Source: JAFGSZ01 sp964492185 (GTDB lineage: Bacteria; Bacteroidota; Bacteroidia; Bacteroidales; UBA10428). From it: a stretch of DNA of 54,443 nucleotides. Below are positions 35,208 through 44,531 of this stretch, one piece after another; the stretch's first letter is position 1; every line of letters begins with the position of its first letter. The DNA is taken from contig CAZBJH010000008.1 in the NCBI GenBank assembly GCA_964492185.1, positions 1 through 54,443 of the forward strand, given 5' to 3'. The notes beneath the pieces were generated by a model. That model was not told the origin of the DNA. It did no database searches and saw nothing but the letters and a program-made list of their open reading frames with translations. Both the position numbers and the translations under genes were made by a program.

Positions 35208-37823
35208 ATGAAAAAAAGTTTTTTCCCCTTAACAAGAGGTCTGTTTTTTTTATTGTGCATTCTTTACCCAGTGGTCGTTTTCACTCAGCAATACCCTTTT
35301 CAAAACCCAAATCTGAGTTATGAAAAGCGGGCCAAAGATTTGATTTCGAGGCTAACCCTCGAAGAAAAGGCTGCGTTGATGTGCGACCAGAGCGATGCCA
35401 TACCCCGTTTGGGCATCAAAAAATTCAACTGGTGGAGCGAAGCACTGCACGGATATGCCAATAACGATAGTGTAACAGTATTCCCTGAACCCATAGGAAT
35501 GGCCGCATCATTCAATGATGAACTATTATATGAGATTTTCGATGCCGTATCAGACGAGGCTCGTGCCAAATACCACCAATGGCTGAGCAGGGGTAACGAA
35601 AATAAACGCTTTCTGAGCCTTTCGGTATGGACCCCTAACGTGAACATCTTTCGCGACCCGCGCTGGGGAAGGGGGCAGGAAACCTATGGTGAAGATCCCT
35701 ACCTGATGTCGCGTATGGGAGTTCAGGTGGTAAAAGGCTTGCAAGGCCCTTCTGATGCCAAATACCGCAAGCTTTTGGCTTGTGCCAAACACTATGCTGT
35801 CCATTCAGGTCCCGAATGGAGCCGCCACGAGTTGAACCTTAACAATGTAAACCCGCGCGAATTTCAAGAAACCTACTTGCCCGCGTTTAAAGCTTTGGTG
35901 CAGGAGGCTGATGTGCGCCAGGTAATGTGTGCCTACCAACGTTTAGACGACGAGCCTTGCTGTGGCAGTACCCGTTTGTTGCAACGCGTTTTGCGTGATG
36001 AATGGGGCTTTAAGTACATTGTGGTGTCTGATTGCGGCGCGATCACCGACTTCTACAACACGCATAAGGTATCGTCAACTCCGACACATGCTGCATCGAA
36101 AGGTGTTCTGGCCGGCACGGATATAGAGTGTGTCTGGGAGAACTATCCGTACAAAAACCTGCCCGAAGGAGTTGATCGCGGATTAATTAAAGAAGAAGAC
36201 ATTGACAGAAGCCTGTCGCGTGTGCTGATTGGCCGTTTCGAACTTGGCGATTTCGACGACGACGCCATTGTGCCCTGGGCACAAATCCCGGTTTCTGTAA
36301 TAAATAGCGAGAAGCACCGGCAGTTAGCGCTCGAAATGGCACGTCAAACAATGACCTTACTGCAAAACAACAACAATATCCTGCCATTATCCAAATCATC
36401 AAAGAAAATTGCTGTTATTGGTCCCAATGCTAACGACAAAGTGATGCAGTGGGGAAACTACAATGGAACCCCGCTTCGTACTATTACAATTTTAGACGGA
36501 ATAAAAACAAAACTCCCTGATAGCAGGATTCTCTACGACAAAGGTTGCGACCTTATAGAAGATAAGGTAACCGAAAGTTATTTCGGACAGCTTTCATTTG
36601 ATGGAAAGCAAGGTTTTAAAGCTACTTACTGGAACAATCCCGACCTGGAAGGCGATGTGGTTACGACACAACAAATTGCCAACACGATAAAAAAGACCAC
36701 TGCCGGACAGCATGAATTTGCTTCAGGTGTGAAACTTGAAGGGTTTTCAGCATTGTTTGAAACCGAATTCATTCCAAAAGTTTCGGAAGAGCTTATATTT
36801 AAAGGCGGTGCTACCGGATATTTCGAACTGATTGTAAATGGTGAATCAATAAAACGATACAATAATTGGCGCACTCTTCCTTCAAGGATACCAATTAATG
36901 TTGAAGCCGGTAAAAAATACAAAATAGAAATCCGTTATGCCCAGCTCAACAACTGGCAGGCCAATATTGAGTTTGATTTTGGCAAGGAAGTGGATATTGA
37001 TAATACCAAACTCATTAACAAGTTAAAAGATATTGAAACCGTTGTATTTGTAGGCGGACTTTCGGGCAAACTCGAGGGCGAAGAGATGCCTGTTTCGTAT
37101 CCCGGTTTCAAAGGTGGCGACCGTACCAATATTGAATTGCCTGCAGTACAGCGCGATTGCTTAAAGGCTTTGAAATCGGCAGGAAAAAAAGTAGTTTTCG
37201 TGAATTGTTCAGGTTCAGCCATTGCTTTAACGCCTGAAACCGAAAGTTGCGATGCCATACTGCAGGCATGGTACCCTGGCGAATCAGGAGGACAGGCTGT
37301 TGCCGATGTTTTGTTTGGCGATTACAACCCTTCAGGAAAATTGCCCGTTACCTTCTACAGAAACTCCGATAACCTGGGTGATTTCGAAGATTATTCGATG
37401 AAAGGACGCACCTACCGTTACACTACCGACTTTCTTTTTTCATTCGGATTTGGCCTGAGCTATACAAATTTTGAAATTGGTGATGCCAGTATTAGCAAAA
37501 CCTCTATAAAAGCCGATGAAACCATCAGCATATCCATTCCTGTAAAAAATACAGGCAAACGTGATGGCGCCGAAATTGTGCAGGTTTATGTTCGTAAAGC
37601 GGATGACATTGACGGACCGCTAAAAACCCTGCGGGGTTTTCAAAGAGTTGAGGTGCAGGCTGGAAAAACTCAGCATGCCACCATTGCCCTGTCCCCCTCT
37701 TCATTTGAATTCTATGATTGGAGCCAGCGCGGAATGGCAGTTACTCCGGGTGAATATGAGGTGTACTATGGGAATAGTTCTGACGCAAAGGATTTGAATA
37801 AGGCAATGGTGATAATTAAATAG
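35208..37823 (+). CDS. GH3 beta-xylosidase/beta-glucosidase with PA14 domain
   Basis: An 871-residue secreted family 3 enzyme. After a signal peptide comes the catalytic barrel with LACAKHYAVHSGPEWSRH and nucleophile D275 in VVSDCGAI. The second domain is interrupted at about residues 465-595 by a PA14 module (FKATYWNNPDLEG at its start), then resumes and ends with a fibronectin III-like domain. This layout is typical of Bacteroidota beta-xylosidases and beta-glucosidases acting on xylo- or gluco-oligosaccharides. Its TAG stop (37821-37823) overlaps the start of repeat copy B. Confidence 0.92.
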   Translation: MKKSFFPLTRGLFFLLCILYPVVVFTQQYPFQNPNLSYEKRAKDLISRLTLEEKAALMCDQSDAIPRLGIKKFNWWSEALHGYANNDSVTVFPEPIGMAASFNDELLYEIFDAVSDEARAKYHQWLSRGNENKRFLSLSVWTPNVNIFRDPRWGRGQETYGEDPYLMSRMGVQVVKGLQGPSDAKYRKLLACAKHYAVHSGPEWSRHELNLNNVNPREFQETYLPAFKALVQEADVRQVMCAYQRLDDEPCCGSTRLLQRVLRDEWGFKYIVVSDCGAITDFYNTHKVSSTPTHAASKGVLAGTDIECVWENYPYKNLPEGVDRGLIKEEDIDRSLSRVLIGRFELGDFDDDAIVPWAQIPVSVINSEKHRQLALEMARQTMTLLQNNNNILPLSKSSKKIAVIGPNANDKVMQWGNYNGTPLRTITILDGIKTKLPDSRILYDKGCDLIEDKVTESYFGQLSFDGKQGFKATYWNNPDLEGDVVTTQQIANTIKKTTAGQHEFASGVKLEGFSALFETEFIPKVSEELIFKGGATGYFELIVNGESIKRYNNWRTLPSRIPINVEAGKKYKIEIRYAQLNNWQANIEFDFGKEVDIDNTKLINKLKDIETVVFVGGLSGKLEGEEMPVSYPGFKGGDRTNIELPAVQRDCLKALKSAGKKVVFVNCSGSAIALTPETESCDAILQAWYPGESGGQAVADVLFGDYNPSGKLPVTFYRNSDNLGDFEDYSMKGRTYRYTTDFLFSFGFGLSYTNFEIGDASISKTSIKADETISISIPVKNTGKRDGAEIVQVYVRKADDIDGPLKTLRGFQRVEVQAGKTQHATIALSPSSFEFYDWSQRGMAVTPGEYEVYYGNSSDAKDLNKAMVIIK

Positions 37824-37977
37824 TGTCTGTCCATAAAGTCCTATTTGCCGCGTTACGCTTGTCCGAAAATTACTCATTTACTACAGGTAAACTCCGCGTT
37901 TTCGGACCGCGCGAGCCTTGCAAATGAAACTTTATGAACAGGCACATGGTCAATTAAACATTTTGTCAGCTTTATAG
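37822..37977 (+). repeat. Copy B of a 156-base repeat containing a palindromic MITE-like unit
   Basis: This matches the reverse complement of 22521-22676 at 142 of 156 positions without gaps. The inner unit 37823-37945 (123 bases) has terminal inverted repeats GTGTCTGTCCATAAAGT and ACTTTATGAACAGGCAC, extending imperfectly to 26 bases. It also has an inner inverted pair (GTCCGAAAA and TTTTCGGAC), so it can fold along most of its length. Thirty-two further bases beyond the right terminal repeat are shared with copy A. It begins inside the GH3 stop codon and could act as a hairpin in the transcript between GH3 and GH10. Confidence 0.8.
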
Positions 37978-37980
37978 AAA

Positions 37981-38008
37981 CACTATGAGTTTATTGACAG
38001 GCTCTGAA
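37981..38008 (+). repeat. 28-base sequence shared with 17761-17788
   Basis: This lies four bases after repeat copy B and matches 17761-17788 at 23 of 28 positions. Its reverse complement (AGAGCCTGTCAATAAACTC) also resembles the outer end of the MITE-like unit, GTGTCTGTCCATAAAGTCC, so the full element at this site may reach from 37823 to about 38008. Confidence 0.4.
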
Positions 38009-38040
38009 TAGTAATGCAATTAATTCTTAATAAATTTATA

Positions 38041-40380
38041 ATGAAAGAAATCAATCTTAATTTTCTGATAAGCATAGTATTTGTAGGGGCAATATTTGTT
38101 TTTCCAAAAAATATACGGGCCCAATCATACGCTGGTTGGTATAACAGCGCCCAGGAGCGTATCGATACACTGCGTAAGGGTTCTTTTGGGGTACAAATAA
38201 TTGATAAGAATGAGCAGCCATACACCGGAGAAGTATCTGTGCGTATGGCAAAACACGAATTTCCGTTTGGGATTGCCTTCGATTTAAATCAGGGCGAGGC
38301 AAGCATGGGTAATATTTATACTACTAACGAAGTTGTTCAGGCTGATACCGATGCCGAAATCTATCAGACAGAACGCTGGGCCAGTTACCTTGCTTATGTT
38401 ATACCGGTTGAAATGGGTAAAGAATATGAAATCACCATGAAATTTGCTGAAATATTTTATGGAGCAGATGATACCCGCGTATTCAATGTTCGGGTTGAAG
38501 ATGAGTTATTTTTAGATAATTTCGATCCCCATGCCCTGGCTGGAGGGAAAAATATAGCCATAGACACGAGTTTAATTGTTATGGCTACCAGTAACCAGGT
38601 ACAGATAGAATTAGATGCTATAGTCGATAATGTTGCAATAAAAGGTATAGTTGTTGAAGAAGTTTACGGGGAAAGTGTTCTGCGTATCAACTGTGGCGGT
38701 TCAGGTTTAACTACTTCCGATGGCAATGAATACATTGCCGAGATCGGCTTTTTCGACCCCGAAGTAAATACAGTAGCCTCCGGGGAAGACTGGAGGAAGG
38801 CGACCATGTATAAATATTTTAACGCTGGTGTAAATGAAAATTCTTTTAAATGGAGTGGTGTCCAACCCCAGCATGTAGCACCTAACTACACCGTATTCGA
38901 TAATGCCGTGCGTTGGACGCGAAAAGTAGGTTGGAACCTTAGGGCACACGCGTTGCTTTGGGGTGGTGACGACGATCATTCGATGCCCGGATGGGTAAGG
39001 AGTTTGCCATCGCCGGAAGCAATTATCGATACCTGTAAGATGAGGGTTATTCGCGATGTGACACGGTACAGGGGTATCATTAAAGAATACGATGTAATAA
39101 ATGAGCCGCTTACAGGCCACGCCGATTGGCTCAGGAATACCGTTGGTGACTCGATAATATGGGAAAGCTTCAAATGGGCACGTTCAGCCGATCCCGATGC
39201 CGAACTTTTTATAAATGATTATAACGTTGAGTATAACTGGGGGCAAGCTGTAGAGTACCGCGACCTTATACTGAAAATGTTAGAAATGGAAGCTCCGGTG
39301 ACAGGTGTGGGCATGCAATCCCATTTTTGGGATTGTTGCAGGCCAAATGTCGATGAACTGCTACGTAATGTTAATATTATAGCCGAGACAGGCTTGCCAA
39401 TAAAATTTACCGAGTACGACTATGGCGGCAATCTTACCCAGGCCCAGCAGGCTGCTGATTACATAATGGTACTGACTGTTGCCTTCTCTCACCCTTCAAT
39501 TGTGGGCATGTACCATTGGTCGCTTAGGGATGGATGGGCCTGGCGTGAAAATTCAGGCTTTTTTGATTCTAATGGCAGTCCAAAATTAGCTGCCGATACA
39601 TTGCTGTACTTTACCAAAACCAAATGGGCAACCAATTTCGATACAGTAAAACAAGGCATCGAGCCCTTGGTTTTCAATGCCTATCATGGCAACTACAGTG
39701 TCGAAGCAGAGTTTGACGGGGTAATTAAAGTGTTCAACGTTCCTTTATTAAAAGCAAATGCCGATTCGATTTTTGTATTGCATGAGGCCGATGCTATACT
39801 GAAAGGACCAAAGTATCTAAAAACCGAACTTGTTGGGATGAATGCCGTAAGTTTGTTGTTCGATAAACCCATCGATAGCAATTCGTTGCGCCGAAACGAT
39901 TTTAAGTTTTTTTCACCTGGCAATATCGGTATCGAAGCTGTGAGTGTTGATCCTGAAAACGAGAATGCAATAATACTTTCTTTGAGCTCAGATGTAACCG
40001 GGGGCAACTACATAACGGTATCTTATTTTCCCGGTTCGTTACTGGCTTCTGATGGAAGTAAAGCGGGTCCTTTTGGTCCCGAAGCTATTCCAAATGTTGC
40101 ACCTGAGCCAGTTACCAATATAGATGTTGGAGTAAGTTTGGTTGAAAACAGTTCAATTATAATTTATCCCAACCCAGCTTCGGGCAATGTTAATATTGTT
40201 TACAATTCGGCACCATTCAATATAAGCATTTATAACAGCATGGGGACACTTGTTTATTCAGAAAACTCTGGTGAGCATTCAATCAATATTGATGTAAGCA
40301 GCTTTATCAGGGGCATGTACTTTGTTCGATTAACCGATAGAAACAACACGATAAATGTTCAAAAATTCTTATTGAAGTAA
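38041..40380 (+). CDS. GH10 endo-xylanase with inserted malectin-like domain and T9SS sorting domain
   Basis: A 779-residue secreted endo-beta-1,4-xylanase. I chose the ATG at 38041 because the signal peptide (NFLISIVFVGAIFVFP, cleavage near IRAQ) follows directly. The GH10 barrel starts at residues 73-80 (FPFGIAFD), is interrupted, and resumes at about 250 with YKYFNAGVNENSFKW. The acid/base is E355 in VINEP and the nucleophile is E458 in IKFTEYD. The interruption (about 82-245) is malectin-like: TERWASYLAYVIPV, FAEIFYG (135-141) and LAGGKN, then INCGGSG at 216-222, which normally begins a malectin domain. An Ig-like region and a T9SS type A sorting domain (from about 706, IIIYPNPASGNV) follow, so the enzyme is probably exported to the cell surface. 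Confidence 0.9.
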   Translation: MKEINLNFLISIVFVGAIFVFPKNIRAQSYAGWYNSAQERIDTLRKGSFGVQIIDKNEQPYTGEVSVRMAKHEFPFGIAFDLNQGEASMGNIYTTNEVVQADTDAEIYQTERWASYLAYVIPVEMGKEYEITMKFAEIFYGADDTRVFNVRVEDELFLDNFDPHALAGGKNIAIDTSLIVMATSNQVQIELDAIVDNVAIKGIVVEEVYGESVLRINCGGSGLTTSDGNEYIAEIGFFDPEVNTVASGEDWRKATMYKYFNAGVNENSFKWSGVQPQHVAPNYTVFDNAVRWTRKVGWNLRAHALLWGGDDDHSMPGWVRSLPSPEAIIDTCKMRVIRDVTRYRGIIKEYDVINEPLTGHADWLRNTVGDSIIWESFKWARSADPDAELFINDYNVEYNWGQAVEYRDLILKMLEMEAPVTGVGMQSHFWDCCRPNVDELLRNVNIIAETGLPIKFTEYDYGGNLTQAQQAADYIMVLTVAFSHPSIVGMYHWSLRDGWAWRENSGFFDSNGSPKLAADTLLYFTKTKWATNFDTVKQGIEPLVFNAYHGNYSVEAEFDGVIKVFNVPLLKANADSIFVLHEADAILKGPKYLKTELVGMNAVSLLFDKPIDSNSLRRNDFKFFSPGNIGIEAVSVDPENENAIILSLSSDVTGGNYITVSYFPGSLLASDGSKAGPFGPEAIPNVAPEPVTNIDVGVSLVENSSIIIYPNPASGNVNIVYNSAPFNISIYNSMGTLVYSENSGEHSINIDVSSFIRGMYFVRLTDRNNTINVQKFLLK

Positions 40381-40785
40381 TGGATAATAGAGAACCAGCA
40401 TTTTTTCATCATATCGGTTTGATTAAAGTAAGGAACCCGAATGGTTTCTCAGACATGTTTTTTGAACAAACCATAACAGCCAAGTCACGGGAAGTTATGA
40501 TAAATAAAGAACCTGGTCTCTTTTCTGGCAGGCAACAAATGTTGAATATTGACGGTGCATCCGTTCCCGATCCGGGGAGCCTGTATTTATACGGTGCCGG
40601 CCGTTGGGGGCAAGGGCATTGAAATTCCTGCTAAAGATCAGGATTTTTATGCACTTAAAAATGTACCTCATGGACAAGTACGGGAACATATTTATTTCTC
40701 CAAAACCAAAAACATGCGTTGTTGTTTTGTATATACACCGGGCGGGTATGATAAGAATACAAAAAATCGCTACCCTGTACCTTAA
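40380..40785 (+). pseudogene. CE1-type esterase, N-terminal half, frameshifted and truncated
   Basis: This remnant holds the E-set domain end and the start of the hydrolase domain of an esterase like the intact one at 29654. The first frame reads to NIDGASVPDPGSLYLYGAGRW and stops at 40620-40622. A frame change in the G-rich stretch near 40600-40615 continues as GIEIPAKDQDFYALKNVPHG to CCFVYTPGGYDKNTKNRYPV, then stops at 40783-40785, where the family would continue into the oxyanion loop. Its ATG overlaps the GH10 stop (TAATG). Nothing of the nucleophile or histidine parts is present here. Confidence 0.8.
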
Positions 40786-41023
40786 CGTGTCTTCCAGGCA
40801 AAGGCCTTTTTTATTATCACTTTCTAAAAACCTTTGAAATTCTCGCAGATTATCTGTAACTTTATTGTGTTGCATGTCATTATTTGTTTGTAACTAATTC
40901 AAATAAAGTCTTTTAGGCTCAGGCACGCGACATTTTTCATGTATTTATTCAACTCATTATCAATAATTTATCAACCAGAAAACTTTAGTCAATAACTATG
41001 AAAATTAATTTAAAACTTATAAG

Positions 41024-42394
41024 ATGAAAATTAAATATAGCACATATTTGTTTATTATTGGCTTGTTGCAGCCATTGTTAATAATAGCCCAGAACCCCAT
41101 TATCCAAACCAATTACACTGCCGACCCTGCACCAATGGTTCATAACGGCACTGTTTACCTTTATACTTCACACGATGAAGATGAAACAGTTAAGAATTTT
41201 TTCACGATGAACGACTGGCTTTGTTATTCGTCAACCGATATGGTAAACTGGACCGACCATGGTGCTGTGTTGTCCTATGAAGATTTTGAATGGTCAAGGG
41301 GTGATGCCTGGGCCGGCCAGTGCATCTATCGAAATGGTAAATTCTATTTTTATGTCCCGGTTAATCAAAAAAATGGGGGAAATGCTATTGGTGTTGCTGT
41401 ATCCGATAGCCCCACGGGCCCTTTTCGTGATGCCATCGGAAACCCCATGCTTGCCGGCCACGGTTATATCGACCCAACCGTTTTCATTGACGACGACGGC
41501 CAGGCATACTTATACTGGGGAAATCCCAATCTTTGGCACGTGAAGTTGAACGAAGATATGATTTCGTACGACCAGGAATATGGCATTGTTAAGGAAGATT
41601 TGAAAGATGAAAATTTTGGTTATCGTGCAGAAAAAATTGATAACAGGACAGCAGCTTACGAAGAAGGCCCATGGCTATACAAACGAAATAATTTGTATTA
41701 CATATTTTACCCGGCTGGCGGAATTCCCGAGCATTTGGCCTACTCTACCGGTCCAAGCGTTACAGGCCCATGGGCCTATGGTGATACCATCATGCACGTA
41801 ATCAAAGAAGGCGGGGCGTTTACCAATCATCCTGGAGTCATCGATTTCAAAGGAAAGACTTATCTATTCTATCATAACGGAGCATTGCCCGGTGGTGGTG
41901 GTTTTAAACGCTCGGTTTGCGTTGAACCGTTTGATTTTAATACAGATGGTACCGTTCCATTGATTACACCTACAAAAGAAGGAGTTAAAGAAAGCATATC
42001 CAATTTAAACCCATTTAAAAAAGTGGAAGCCGAAACCATTGCCTGGTCCGAAGGATTGAAAACTGCATCCGACAGCAAAACAAGTTGTTATGTAACCAAT
42101 ATCGATAACGGGGATTACATTAAAGTCCGCGGTGTCGATTTTGGAAAAGGCGCTAAAACATTTGAAGCAAGCGTTGCTTCAGCTTCGTCAGGAGGTAAGA
42201 TTGAAATTCATGCCGATAAAATTGATGGGCCAATTCTTGGTATAGTCAACGTAAATACTTTTGGAGAAGGAGATATTTGGAAAACAATTACTACCCCGGT
42301 CAGAAATATAGAAGGTGTTCACGATTTGTTTTTCGTATTCAGGGGAGAAAAAGATTTGTTCAACTTCGACTGGTGGAGGTTTAATAGCAAATGA
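41024..42394 (+). CDS. GH43 arabinofuranosidase/xylosidase with C-terminal CBM6
   Basis: A 456-residue secreted family 43 enzyme with a signal peptide ending near LLIIAQ. The propeller has the catalytic base D34 in YTADPAP, modulator D150 in GYIDPTVFID, and the acid in YEEGPWLY (E213 or E214). A CBM6 carbohydrate-binding module occupies about residues 332-456, beginning FKKVEAETIAW. The arrangement GH43 followed by CBM6 is frequent among arabinoxylan- and arabinan-active enzymes. Which linkage it cuts cannot be settled by eye. It is 61 bases from the GH27 start chosen below. Confidence 0.9.
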   Translation: MKIKYSTYLFIIGLLQPLLIIAQNPIIQTNYTADPAPMVHNGTVYLYTSHDEDETVKNFFTMNDWLCYSSTDMVNWTDHGAVLSYEDFEWSRGDAWAGQCIYRNGKFYFYVPVNQKNGGNAIGVAVSDSPTGPFRDAIGNPMLAGHGYIDPTVFIDDDGQAYLYWGNPNLWHVKLNEDMISYDQEYGIVKEDLKDENFGYRAEKIDNRTAAYEEGPWLYKRNNLYYIFYPAGGIPEHLAYSTGPSVTGPWAYGDTIMHVIKEGGAFTNHPGVIDFKGKTYLFYHNGALPGGGGFKRSVCVEPFDFNTDGTVPLITPTKEGVKESISNLNPFKKVEAETIAWSEGLKTASDSKTSCYVTNIDNGDYIKVRGVDFGKGAKTFEASVASASSGGKIEIHADKIDGPILGIVNVNTFGEGDIWKTITTPVRNIEGVHDLFFVFRGEKDLFNFDWWRFNSK

Positions 42395-42455
42395 CCAGTT
42401 TAAGAATTCACAATATCAAACAAAATGCATAAAATCAAGAAATAATAACATATCA

Positions 42456-44489
42456 GTGAAAACAACAAGCAACATTAAAACAGGAATAATTACCTGGCTT
42501 ATGGTTACTTTAGGAACATGTCAATTATCGGCCCAAACAGTGTGGCTCGATGAACTGGACCTGAGCGCTGCCACCCAGGGATGGGGCGTACCCGTGAAAA
42601 ACAAATCTATTGACGGCAATACCCTTACCATTGCCAGCCAAACCTTTGAACGAGGTTTTGCAACACATTCGGTAAGTTCTCTATTAATTATGCTTGAAGG
42701 TAAAGCGACCCGCTTTACCGCGCGGGTAGGTATTGACGATGAAGTTTCAGGCCATGAACCTGCTGTAGAATTCGAAATATATGGTGATGGGAAAAAGCTG
42801 TGGTCGAGTGGGTTGATGCGACTGGGCGATTCAGCCCGTCCTTGTTCCGTTCAACTTAACGGGGTACAGAAACTCGAATTGGTGGTAACCGATGGAGGAA
42901 ATGGCGATTATTACGATCATGCTAATTGGGTTGATGCCAAATTCGAAACCACCGGGGCAACAACTTTTAAAACTTACAACCCGGTGGCTAGCGAACCCTA
43001 TATTCTTACCCCGAAACCTTCCGACAAACCCCGGATAAACAGCGCAAAAGTATTTGGCGCGCGTCCGGGTTCGCCTTTTCAATTCCTTGTAGCTGCAACA
43101 GGAGACCGTCCAATGACTTTCTCAGCCACAGGTTTGCCAGATGGGTTGGCAATTGACCCGCAAACAGGTATCATCACTGGTTCAATTTTCAAGGCGGACA
43201 CATTCGAGGTTATCCTGGGTGCTGCAAACGCGAAGGGAAAGGCAGAAAAAAAACTTCGCATTATTTGTGGCGACCGTATTGCCCTCACCCCGCCAATGGG
43301 GTGGAACAGTTGGAACTGTTTTGCCCACGAAGTCTCGGCCGATAAAGTAAAACGAGCTGCTGTTGCAATGGTGAAAAGCGGCCTTATCAATCACGGATGG
43401 ACATACATAAATATCGATGATTTCTGGGAAAATCACCGCGATTCGAAAGATCCAACCTTGCGTGGCAGGTTACGAGATGAGGCGGGTAATATTGTTCCCA
43501 ATTCCCGTTTTGTTGATATGAAACCTCTTGCCGATTACGTACATAGCCTTGGCTTAAAAATCGGGCTCTACTCAAGCCCCGGCCCATGGACATGCGGAGG
43601 CTGTGCCGGTAGTTATGGTTACGAAAAACAGGATGCCGAAAGCTATGCCAGATGGGGTTTCGACTACCTGAAATACGATTGGTGCAGTTATGGCAACGTA
43701 ATCAATGGTTTACCCGAAAACGATCCATACAAGGTTTCATCATTGTCGTACAACGGTGGGGGAGAACTTGCAACCGCCCAAAAGCCGTTCAAATTGATGG
43801 GAGATTACCTTCGCGAGCAACCACGCGACATTGTGTACAGCCTGTGCCAATACGGCATGTCAGATGTTTGGAAGTGGGGTGACTCGGTTGGCGGTAATTG
43901 CTGGCGTACAACGAACGATATTACAGATACCTGGGTGAGTGTGAAGAACATTGCCCTTGCACAAGACAAGACGGCCTCCTGGGCAAAGCCCGGAAACTGG
44001 AACGACCCCGATATGCTTGTGGTTGGCCATGTAGGCTGGGGAAATCCGCATCCAAGCAAGCTCAAACCCGACGAGCAATATATGCATATAAGCTTGTGGA
44101 GTCTCTTTTCTGCACCGCTTCTTATTGGTTGCGACATGGAAAAACTTGACGACTTCACCCTCAACCTGCTAACGAACGATGAGGTAATTGAAGTAAACCA
44201 AGATCCGTTAGGTAAACAAGCAACATGCATGCAAACCATCAACGAACTTCGTATTTATGTGAAAGAGCTTGAAGACGGGGGTTATGCCGTGGGTTTCTGC
44301 AACTTTGGCCTCGAAAAAGTTGACATTTCGTATAACGAATTTGCCAAACTTGGCCTGAAAGGAAAATTTGTGGTCCGCGACCTTTGGAGACAGAAGGACA
44401 TTGCAAGGGTAAATACACAAACAGGGGAACTTGCGCTTGATGTGCCTGTTCACGGGGTGTTGCTTTATAAATTCATTCCTGAAAAATAG
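42456..44489 (+). CDS. GH27 alpha-galactosidase with NPCBM domain
   Basis: A 677-residue secreted enzyme removing alpha-linked galactose. I placed the start at the GTG at 42456 because it gives a normal signal peptide (KTTSNIKTGIITWLMVTLGTCQLSAQ in two parts); the frame also extends upstream inside the GH43 gene, where no signal would form. An NPCBM-type beta-sandwich (about 28-150) and an Ig-like putative domain (about 185-270) precede the GH27 barrel, which opens with PPMGWNSWNCF. The nucleophile is D408 in YLKYDWCS, and D488 in WRTTNDITDTW is the acid/base candidate. Galactosylated xyloglucan or galactomannan would be suitable substrates. Confidence 0.88.
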   Translation: MKTTSNIKTGIITWLMVTLGTCQLSAQTVWLDELDLSAATQGWGVPVKNKSIDGNTLTIASQTFERGFATHSVSSLLIMLEGKATRFTARVGIDDEVSGHEPAVEFEIYGDGKKLWSSGLMRLGDSARPCSVQLNGVQKLELVVTDGGNGDYYDHANWVDAKFETTGATTFKTYNPVASEPYILTPKPSDKPRINSAKVFGARPGSPFQFLVAATGDRPMTFSATGLPDGLAIDPQTGIITGSIFKADTFEVILGAANAKGKAEKKLRIICGDRIALTPPMGWNSWNCFAHEVSADKVKRAAVAMVKSGLINHGWTYINIDDFWENHRDSKDPTLRGRLRDEAGNIVPNSRFVDMKPLADYVHSLGLKIGLYSSPGPWTCGGCAGSYGYEKQDAESYARWGFDYLKYDWCSYGNVINGLPENDPYKVSSLSYNGGGELATAQKPFKLMGDYLREQPRDIVYSLCQYGMSDVWKWGDSVGGNCWRTTNDITDTWVSVKNIALAQDKTASWAKPGNWNDPDMLVVGHVGWGNPHPSKLKPDEQYMHISLWSLFSAPLLIGCDMEKLDDFTLNLLTNDEVIEVNQDPLGKQATCMQTINELRIYVKELEDGGYAVGFCNFGLEKVDISYNEFAKLGLKGKFVVRDLWRQKDIARVNTQTGELALDVPVHGVLLYKFIPEK

Positions 44490-44531
44490 GTTTTTTTAAT
44501 CTGAGTGCCATTATTTTAAATTCAAAGGGTT

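Noticed and set aside
40495..40875. 126-codon minus-strand frame opposite the esterase remnant
   Set aside because: It is antisense to a recognisable, frameshifted esterase, which explains the sequence better.
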